DNA of 64,000 bases, taken from NCBI RefSeq assembly GCF_900114715.1, contig NZ_FOTY01000007.1:61211-125210 (forward strand), written 5' to 3'. The DNA comes from Salibacterium qingdaonense (GTDB lineage: Bacteria; Bacillota; Bacilli; Bacillales; Marinococcaceae). Shown one piece after another: positions 58,678 to 64,000 of this stretch. Each line of letters starts with the position of its first letter. Position 1 is the first letter of the stretch. The translations under genes were made by a program, and so were the position numbers. A model generated the notes under the pieces. It worked only from the letters and a program-made list of their open reading frames with translations. It had not been told where the DNA came from and ran no database searches.

Positions 58678-59316
58678 GCCCGCCGCGTCTTCTTCATGGA
58701 CCGCGTTTACGACAAGTCTTTTTTCATGTGTGCCGGCATTTTCATTAAATTCTCCCGTGCAGGTGATTAATTTCAGCTGTTTTCGATACGACCACCCAAA
58801 TATTTCTTCCACGGGGGCATTGCTGCGGTCATACTTTTTTTGGTTTTGGACAATGTATGTCTCCTGTTCTCCATCTTCTCCCGTTACGATGATCTCATCC
58901 CCGGTTTTCAGTTTTTTTAGTTCAAAGAAAACCGCAGGACCTATTTTACTGTCTACGTGTCCGGCAAGAACAGCACTCCCCTGCTCTCCGGGACGGTATC
59001 CGGGCCCGTACCAGCCCACGTCTTCCACACTTTCCGGCTCCGCCATTTTGCCGCCTGGCAGACGGCCGACCTTGTTAACCGCTGCCTCCACCGAAATGGC
59101 CGGAATAGTCACTGCAGCTGGTATGATTCCCTGTTTCTTTTTCTCATCCGTTTCTTCTGCCATACCAGCTTCTAATGTCTCGGACAACGAGGTTTTCTCT
59201 GTTGTTTGTGATGTCTGCTCTGCTGTCTGCTCCGTTCCGTCAGCGTTTTCGGCCGTACCGGATGTACAGCCGGTCAGCAGAAAAAGCAGAAGGAACATAC
59301 CTATAATCTGTTTCAT
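58669..59316 (-). CDS. Class F sortase, lipoprotein-anchored
   Basis: A 215-residue sortase. The catalytic triad is His120 in VLAGHVDSKIGP, Cys186 in LITCTGEF and Arg200 in EKRLVV. The IPAISVEAAVNKVG and GWYGPGYRPGEQGSAVLAGH pattern is that of class F sortases. The N-terminus (MKQIIGMFLLLFLLTGC) is a lipoprotein signal with Cys17, not the usual uncleaved membrane anchor. An acidic Thr/Glu/Gln linker of about 50 residues follows. The start is the ATG at 59316, with GGAAGGAG upstream. It is on the same strand as the MPKTG wall protein gene 440 nt upstream, which is the obvious substrate. Confidence 0.88.
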   Translation of the reverse strand: MKQIIGMFLLLFLLTGCTSGTAENADGTEQTAEQTSQTTEKTSLSETLEAGMAEETDEKKKQGIIPAAVTIPAISVEAAVNKVGRLPGGKMAEPESVEDVGWYGPGYRPGEQGSAVLAGHVDSKIGPAVFFELKKLKTGDEIIVTGEDGEQETYIVQNQKKYDRSNAPVEEIFGWSYRKQLKLITCTGEFNENAGTHEKRLVVNAVHEEDAAGAS

Positions 59317-59657
59317 CGAACATCTCCTTCCGAAAGGACAGGCCTTTATCAACATGGCTTTGCCGGCACGCCGGGGTGATGCTGCGGGCGGGGTGTTCCC
59401 CAAAAAATACAAGCGCGGCATCTGGAGCCGGGCAGCGGTTGTTCCGGCGCGGATCAACTCCGTGAACACTACATCGCCCGATAATATACATAGTGTCCAC
59501 AAAAGAAGGTTCGGGCGATACTAAGACCAGCCCGCCTGGAGTTAGTGTCCATGGGTCTCCGCCGGCACCCACTACATCCTGATTTCAGCGGCGTACTATC
59601 CACTATACGGTGATCCGTGGACACTACATTTTTATTTTTCAATGGTAGTGTCCACGG
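59317..59657. repeat. Intergenic palindromic elements with GTGTCC cores, cluster 3
   Basis: No gene. TAGTGTCCAC occurs at 59491-59500 and 59646-59655, TAGTGTCCAT at 59543-59552, and GTGGACACTA at 59617-59626. CCGTGGACACTAC (59615-59627) pairs with GTAGTGTCCACGG (59645-59657). An outer TCGCCCGA/TCGGGCGA pair (59474-59481, 59511-59518) encloses the first copy. Confidence 0.65.
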
Positions 59658-59707
59658 CCTGCGCCTTATTTCCGCTGAATCCGCCGCCCTCTATTCCTGC
59701 CTGTGAT

Positions 59708-59743
59708 GAAAAGAGAGCTGCATCTTTTGATACAGCCCCTCTT
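59708..59743 (-). terminator. Terminator of the wall protein gene
   Basis: On the minus strand AGAGGGGCTGTATC pairs with GATGCAGCTCTCT with one or two mismatches and is followed by TTTT. Confidence 0.65.
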
Positions 59744-59755
59744 TTCCGTTGTTTA

Positions 59756-61126
59756 TTACGCTTTTTTCCGGCGGTAACCGATAAAGAGTCCGGCGGATAC
59801 GATCATCATGGAACTCCAAGCTATCACCCACGCGTCTGTGCCGGATGAATCGCTCGTTCCGCCCATTCCTGTTTTCGGCATTTCAGACGGCATCTCTGCT
59901 TCAAAATCAGCAGGGTGCTGACTCACAATCGCTCCGGACAGACTCTCTCCGACGCCAAACATGTGGCCGTAAGCTTCTCTCATCTGATCATAGGCCATGT
60001 CATAGTCGCCGGCTGTATAACTGTCAAACGAGCCGGTCAGTTGATCGACGTGCATCTGCAGTCCCTGCGCCAGGTTATCAGCATTCAGTTCTCCTTCGGT
60101 TGCTGTCTCCAGAAACTTGGAAAATTCCATTCTATAGTCATCCAGATTGGACATTGCCTGTTCTTTTGCCTCTTCATCCCCTGCTTCTGCTGCTTCAACG
60201 TAATCTACAAAATATCCAATGTGCTCTTCCCACATCATTTTAAAATCGCTTTCGGCCTGTTCACCGTACACCGAACCGATTTGGGCGGCAAGGTCCTCGG
60301 TATTGCCCTGAAGCGCAGCAGCCGCGTTTTCAAAGTCTTCCGCGCCGTCTCCGCCTTTTTGCATCGCAAGGACAGCCAAAGCGGCGTGTTCAGAAAGGGT
60401 ATGATTCAGGTCTGCCCGAAGATCTGCAGCCGGCGTGGCCGGGTTTGTATTTTCGAAATCTTCAGGAAATTGGTTCGTTACAGCGGTGGACAATCCTTTT
60501 CCTACGCCATACATATGCTCCATGCTGTCACGGAGATCACTGTACGCTTCTTCATAATTGCCCGCTTCATAGTTATCAAACGAACCGATCAACTGGTTCA
60601 CATGCATCTGAAGTCCCTCGGCGAGAGCCGATGCTTCGAGGCGTTCATTGGTTGCTGTCTCCAGAAACTCCGAGAAATCCGCGCGGTAATTATCGAGCGC
60701 ATTCAATGCTTCCTCCTGCGCCGCATCATTGTCTTCTGCGGAAGCGTTCACGTAATCCACAAAATATCCGATGTGTTCCGACCACATGCTGTTAAACTGT
60801 TCTCCAGCTTCTTCTCCGTACACAGAAGCGATGGCCCCGGTTAAATCTTCTGTATTATCCTCCAGCGCCGAGGCGGCTGCATCAAAATCTTCCGCGCCGT
60901 CTATGCCTTTTTGCATCGTGAGAACGGCCAGATAAGCGTGTTCCGACAAATACTGGTCCAATGTCGCCCGCAGATCCGCCGCCGGTGTCGATACGGACGG
61001 TCCCATCTCTTCTGCTTTGGTTTGTGTTTTTGCTTCCTCCCCGTGTTCAGCTGCCAGGCCTGGAGCGGCCGGCACCATGATAGCTGCCGCTAACGGAATC
61101 ATTGTCATTGTTCGTTTTAGATTCAT
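59756..61126 (-). CDS. Sortase-anchored wall protein with two 184-residue repeats
   Basis: A 456-residue exported protein. The signal peptide ends near residue 26 (PGLAA). Two domains of about 180 residues repeat with an exact period of 184: TPAADLRA at 47 and at 231. Each is predicted all-helical, and four histidines recur in register: 63, 118, 175, 204 and 247, 302, 359, 388, in SEHA, EHIGYFVDYV, LQMHV and HM-GVG motifs. A C-terminal MPKTG sorting signal (416-420), a hydrophobic helix (about 432-449) and the basic tail YRRKKA follow. I do not recognise the domain. The conserved His and acidic pattern suggests metal or heme binding in a helix bundle, but this is inference. AAAGGAG precedes the ATG. 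An ECF-type promoter shared with the sigma factor gene lies upstream. Confidence 0.85.
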   Translation of the reverse strand: MNLKRTMTMIPLAAAIMVPAAPGLAAEHGEEAKTQTKAEEMGPSVSTPAADLRATLDQYLSEHAYLAVLTMQKGIDGAEDFDAAASALEDNTEDLTGAIASVYGEEAGEQFNSMWSEHIGYFVDYVNASAEDNDAAQEEALNALDNYRADFSEFLETATNERLEASALAEGLQMHVNQLIGSFDNYEAGNYEEAYSDLRDSMEHMYGVGKGLSTAVTNQFPEDFENTNPATPAADLRADLNHTLSEHAALAVLAMQKGGDGAEDFENAAAALQGNTEDLAAQIGSVYGEQAESDFKMMWEEHIGYFVDYVEAAEAGDEEAKEQAMSNLDDYRMEFSKFLETATEGELNADNLAQGLQMHVDQLTGSFDSYTAGDYDMAYDQMREAYGHMFGVGESLSGAIVSQHPADFEAEMPSEMPKTGMGGTSDSSGTDAWVIAWSSMMIVSAGLFIGYRRKKA

Positions 61127-61155
61127 CTTCCATCACTCCTTTAAAATGGTTTCAC

Positions 61156-61186
61156 CCAGTTAACGCACCAAAAGGGCGATTGGATC
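61156..61186 (-). promoter_or_regulatory. ECF-type promoter of the wall protein gene
   Basis: On the minus strand, GATCC, 16 nt, then CGTTAACTGG. The same -35, spacing and -10 (plus AAT after the -35 and TGAA after the -10) occur before the sigma factor gene at 63328-63358. Confidence 0.7.
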
Positions 61187-61549
61187 ATCATGATTTTAAA
61201 TTTTTTCTGACCCGCCCCAGCATTTAATGAAAAGATACCGGGACAAAAGATACCGATGCGCAGGAAAACACGAAAGTCTTGAGCCGCTGTTTTAGGAGTC
61301 ACATAGCAGCGGAGCCAAAATGCTTCGGCTTCGGCTCCTGCTCCGAACAGCATAAACCGCGGGTACCCCGCAGGATGTGCGGTCAGGACCGGCGTCCGCG
61401 CGTGACATACTTCCACAGAATAATAACGTTTATGGAGGCGTTGGTTACCTTATGACTATTCATCCCACATTTCACGCAGCGACGCGGGCTTTTTGCTGCA
61501 TCGGTCCGTTCGTTCCCCCGATGAACGCAGTCTCGATCCGTTCATGATG

Positions 61550-61708
61550 ACGTTTACCAGGGCTGGAAAACCTCTAAAGTGCCTTATGAATCATTCATAG
61601 TGACGTTTATGGGGGCATCGAATACTATAAAGTGCCTCAGGCAATGTCCCCAACGACGTTTCCGGGGGATCGTAACCCCCTGAAGTGCCTTAGAACCCAT
61701 TCCCAACG
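61550..61708. repeat. Three tandem 53-bp repeats
   Basis: ACGTTT starts at 61550, 61603 and 61656, exactly 53 bp apart. Each unit also has a GGG-rich block after it and a later (A)AAGTGCCT block. The units are diverged but in phase. Two of them contain a GGGG/CCCC hairpin. Confidence 0.7.
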
Positions 61709-61814
61709 AACATCCGTCCCCCAACTTGGACAAAACAAACAAATATACAGGCTGGCACCGTGATCCTATCGCAGAGCAGGTCAGATGCGGTTTAGATTCC
61801 GGCAAATGGGCAAC

Positions 61815-61857
61815 GAAAAATGCCGAACGATTTTTTAAAATCGTTCGGCATTTTTCT
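61815..61857. terminator. Terminator of the sigma/anti-sigma operon
   Basis: AAAAATGCCGAACGATTTT pairs perfectly with its complement, ending AAATCGTTCGGCATTTTT. T runs on both strands allow termination in either direction. Confidence 0.92.
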
Positions 61858-61938
61858 ATCTTATACAGGTTTTGTCCCAGACTCTTTCGCATACGTTGTT
61901 TCACGCTGCGTTCTGCTCTTATAGTGTCTGGACTGTTA

Positions 61939-62730
61939 TCAAGACCACTCAGCCTGCATAACAACTTCGCCCTGGGGCTGTTCATTACCCGGCTGCGGTT
62001 CTTTCGATACGGCTACCGCATCCCAGTCCCTCTGTCTGTTTTCCAGTTTATACAGCACTCCGCCGACTCCTGCTTCATCCGTCGTAAAGGATCCTGCCGG
62101 TACAGGTGTACCATCTTCAAACAACCATACCTGATACACTTCTTCATTCGTCAGTGCTTCCAGGTTCTGTGCTTGAACGAGAAGTTCGGCTGAGTCGTTT
62201 TGCCGCACAAGGGCGGCTGTTCCCACGCTCTGCCCTTCATCTGAAGGGAGAAATGCTGCTGTCTGAATCGACTCCTGCGCACCGGGGGAAGTGCCGCTTT
62301 CTTCCTCCTGCAGATCCGACAACGCGGTCCGGGTATCCGATAACTCCTGCTCGAGTTCCTGATTCTCCGACGAAAGGTTTTGAAGCTGGGACGTCGTATA
62401 AATATTCATACCGAGCGAAAGAAGGAGACCGGCAGCAAGCGCGGTTCCCACCGTTTTCGTCCTGCTCCATGTTTTTTTGGCGGTGACACGTGCAGGTTCT
62501 TCTTTTTGCTCCTCTTCCAGCACGTGACCTAGAACCCGGCCTTTTAACCCATCAGGTGGATCGACCTGTTTCACGTGAAACGAAATGCCGCCCGCGGCCT
62601 CTTCTAGTTCCTGAAGTTCTTCGCGGCACGTTTCACATTCCTGAAGGTGCTGTTCAAATGCCTGTTTTTCTTCTTCGGTCAGCCGGTCATTGATGTAATC
62701 GATGAGATGATGGCATGTGTTATTTTCCAT
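61939..62730 (-). CDS. RskA-type anti-sigma factor with ZAS domain
   Basis: A 263-residue membrane anti-sigma factor. The N-terminal zinc anti-sigma motif HX3CX2C is His28, Cys32, Cys35. A membrane helix spans about 92-112, then a coiled-coil segment (about 115-145). The extracellular C-terminal domain (about 155-263) matches RskA, with the GTAALV, EVYQVWLFEDG and PAGSFTTDEAG motifs. It overlaps the sigma gene by 11 nt. Such factors release their sigma factor after proteolysis in response to an envelope or redox signal. A parS-like site lies inside the coding sequence. Confidence 0.9.
   Translation of the reverse strand: MENNTCHHLIDYINDRLTEEEKQAFEQHLQECETCREELQELEEAAGGISFHVKQVDPPDGLKGRVLGHVLEEEQKEEPARVTAKKTWSRTKTVGTALAAGLLLSLGMNIYTTSQLQNLSSENQELEQELSDTRTALSDLQEEESGTSPGAQESIQTAAFLPSDEGQSVGTAALVRQNDSAELLVQAQNLEALTNEEVYQVWLFEDGTPVPAGSFTTDEAGVGGVLYKLENRQRDWDAVAVSKEPQPGNEQPQGEVVMQAEWS
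62567..62582. promoter_or_regulatory. parS-like site inside the anti-sigma gene
   Basis: TGTTTCACGTGAAACG matches the Bacillus parS consensus at 15 of 16 positions. Several B. subtilis parS sites also lie in coding sequence. Confidence 0.65.
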
Positions 62731-63289
62731 GGTCGATCCCCCTTTCTTCCGCCAGATTTTCTTTGAGTTTCTGCAGGGCCAGCCGAATTCTTCCTTTCAC
62801 GGTTCCAAGAGGAATATCACAGGCATTCGAGATTTCCTGCTGGGAATATCCTTGAAAATAAAACAGGCAGATCATGCGCTGCTGGGCATCGGGCAGCGTA
62901 TGAATGGCGCTTTGCAGTTCATCGCGCTCTTCTTTGCTTTCGATTTCCTGTTCTACTCCGGGCATCTCTTCATGACGGGAATCCCGCTCTTCCCATTCCA
63001 CTTCCTGTGTTTTGTTTTTGCGGTTTCGGTCGATGGACGCGTTGCGGGTCACCGTAAGCAGCCAGCTTGAAAATTTCCCCTTTTCTTCCCTGTACTGCCC
63101 GGATCCTTTGTCTTTCCACAGCTTCAAAAACACGTCCTGCATGACTTCTTCAGAAGCCTGGGAATCGTTTGTCATTCGAAAAGCAAAGGAATAAAGAAGC
63201 CTCTCGTATCTGTCATACAGCATTTCAAGCGCTTCCCGGTCCCGCTCCCGGATGCGGTCATACAACTCCTTATCGGTCGGTTTGTTCAT
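62720..63289 (-). CDS. ECF sigma factor, SigK-like
   Basis: A 189-residue group 4 sigma factor. Region 2 is LYDRYERLLYSFAFRM through EEVMQDVFLKLW (about 24-60). Region 4 is LPDAQQRMICLFYFQGYSQQEI with the HTH around NACDIPLGTVKGRIRLAL (about 130-178). It is encoded with, and overlaps, an RskA-type anti-sigma factor. Its own promoter and that of the wall protein gene share a CATCC/GATCC-N16-CGTTAAC element, so it is probably autoregulated and drives the wall protein. AAAGGAGAT precedes the ATG at 63289. Confidence 0.92.
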   Translation of the reverse strand: MNKPTDKELYDRIRERDREALEMLYDRYERLLYSFAFRMTNDSQASEEVMQDVFLKLWKDKGSGQYREEKGKFSSWLLTVTRNASIDRNRKNKTQEVEWEERDSRHEEMPGVEQEIESKEERDELQSAIHTLPDAQQRMICLFYFQGYSQQEISNACDIPLGTVKGRIRLALQKLKENLAEERGIDHGK

Positions 63290-63327
63290 ATACGTATCTC
63301 CTTTGACACTTCTGGAGAACCATTCAT

Positions 63328-63358
63328 CCAGTTAACGTTAACATGAGGGCATTGGATG
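63328..63358 (-). promoter_or_regulatory. ECF-type promoter of the sigma factor gene
   Basis: On the minus strand, CATCC, 16 nt, then CGTTAACTGG, ending 39 nt before the start codon. A CATCC-type -35 resembles mycobacterial SigK promoters. Confidence 0.7.
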
Positions 63359-63468
63359 TATTATGCCTGACATATCCTCCAAAAGGCTCAGTTTCTTACT
63401 ATTGTTATTCCCTCTGTGCTGCCATATATAAAGAGAATCTGTTGAACCCCGCGACATGTTGTGAATGA

Positions 63469-64000
63469 TCACCAGCGTACCGCATCCAGTACCTGAAATG
63501 TCCGGTGTTTCTGTTCCGGACTCCATCCCCAGCTTTTTATTTCACGTTTCAGTTCCTTCATGGAAGAACGTCCCCTCACGAAGCCATTGAGCCTTGCCGT
63601 CACCGCCGAATCCCGGAACGATGCTTCATCGGGATATAACGCGGAGAGGGTCTGCACGGCTTTTTTATACCGGCGCAGGAAATACTTCTGATGATAATCT
63701 TCCGCTGTATAAAAAGTGGTCCGTGCCTTTATTTCTGTCTGCACCGTCTGGCCCAGCTCTTTTTCCAATGCTGCTTTGGAAGCCAGTGCTTTTTCTTTCT
63801 GCTCGTCGTTATCATACATCAACAGCGACATATATTGACGTTTTCCGAACGGACTTGTCCCGGTGGGATTATGACTCTGCCAGAAAAGATCCAATAGTTC
63901 ATCATAACGTATGATGGAAGGGTCAAACATAATCTCCAGGGATTCGGTATGATCCCCTATCTTTTTGTACGTCGGTTCCGGCGTCGTTCCGCCTGAAAAA
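63469..64000 (-). CDS. msrA: Peptide methionine sulfoxide reductase MsrA, 5' end cut
   Basis: The C-terminal 176 residues of MsrA, which reduces the S form of methionine sulfoxide in proteins. The frame runs off the window end. An ATG at 63930 is internal, because family sequence continues upstream (FSGGTTPEPTYKKIGDHTE). The catalytic GCFWG motif must lie beyond 64000. The visible HNPT, FGKRQYMSLLMYD and FYTAEDYHQKYF motifs confirm the family. The C-terminal 50 residues are of the Bacillus long type. It diverges in function from, but is on the same strand as, the sigma operon, with about 180 nt between. Confidence 0.92.
   Translation of the reverse strand, partial: FSGGTTPEPTYKKIGDHTESLEIMFDPSIIRYDELLDLFWQSHNPTGTSPFGKRQYMSLLMYDNDEQKEKALASKAALEKELGQTVQTEIKARTTFYTAEDYHQKYFLRRYKKAVQTLSALYPDEASFRDSAVTARLNGFVRGRSSMKELKREIKSWGWSPEQKHRTFQVLDAVRW

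Larger units (their letters stand above)
61127..61938. other. Intergenic region with ECF promoter, tandem repeats and terminator
   Basis: About 810 nt without a supported gene. From right to left it holds the anti-sigma terminator (61815-61857), a 53-bp tandem repeat array (61550-61708) and the promoter of the wall protein gene (61156-61186). A minus-strand ORF at 61584-61985 runs through the repeats and into the anti-sigma gene and is not believed. Confidence 0.6.

Noticed and set aside
59915-60844. Plus-strand ORF of 309 residues
   Set aside because: Antisense to the repeat wall protein. Its apparent internal repeat only mirrors the 184-residue duplication.
61550-61708. Tandem repeats considered as a CRISPR array
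   Set aside because: Units are 53 bp with diverged sequence throughout, not identical repeats with unique spacers, and no cas genes are present.
61584-61985. Minus-strand ORF of 133 residues
   Set aside because: It crosses the 53-bp repeats and the terminator and ends inside the anti-sigma gene. It has no ribosome binding site in a good place.

Overview
The window reads as one contiguous stretch of a low-to-mid GC Bacillota chromosome, most likely a spore-forming, moderately halophilic or haloalkaliphilic Bacillaceae relative. The evidence is a set of Bacillus-type genes (cwlJ, yteA, ypmR-ypmS, sigO/rsoA/yvrJ, yolD-like, catD-catE with a YodB-like repressor, csoR-copZ-copA, tasA/sipW), strong AGGAGG ribosome binding sites with frequent TTG and GTG starts, and surface proteins with acidic Ser/Gly/Asp/Glu-rich linkers after the lipobox. 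A perfect match to the Bacillus parS consensus (42749-42764) and a 15/16 match (62567-62582) suggest an origin-proximal position. I saw no rRNA, tRNA, IS element, prophage or CRISPR array.

Layout. 1-2525: matrix operon with a truncated Asp/Ser-rich protein, signal peptidase SipW and two TasA-like proteins. 2816-10422: M42 peptidase, drug exporter, RpiR regulator, and an ECF transporter operon ending in a PHP phosphoesterase. 10580-17057: dihydroxyacetone kinase dhaKLM, an MFS exporter, and a Fur-box siderophore uptake operon without an ATPase. 17580-21539: copper genes csoR, copZ and copA (copA is broken by an in-frame TGA), then a HepT/MntA toxin-antitoxin pair. 21672-28000: mixed housekeeping genes including a UbiA prenyltransferase, cwlJ and a zinc alcohol dehydrogenase. 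28204-29218: SigO-YvrJ-RsoA, a split sigma factor operon preceded by a LexA-like box.

29396-42594 is a large sugar region on the minus strand made of two LacI-controlled operons. The first has lacI, a ribose-type ABC transporter, a sugar isomerase and a Gfo/Idh dehydrogenase. The second has lacI, a TRAP transporter, a PfkB kinase and hxlA-hxlB. Both have clear palindromic operators. 42982-46475: a secreted hypothetical protein, ypmR, ypmS and a threonine-synthase-like protein that lacks the PLP lysine. 46711-55382: divergent aroA, a P-loop kinase, the catDE/yodB quinone-stress locus, and a two-gene lipid-linked glycosylation unit. 55561-58507: a PLP dehydratase, OsmC and an NDH-2-like flavoprotein.

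58669-63289 is the most interesting locus. It contains an ECF sigma factor, its anti-sigma factor, a wall protein with two exact 184-residue repeats and an MPKTG sorting signal, and a lipoprotein class F sortase. The sigma gene and the wall-protein gene share the same promoter-like element (CATCC or GATCC, 16 nt, CGTTAACTGG), so they look like one regulon. The window ends in a truncated msrA.
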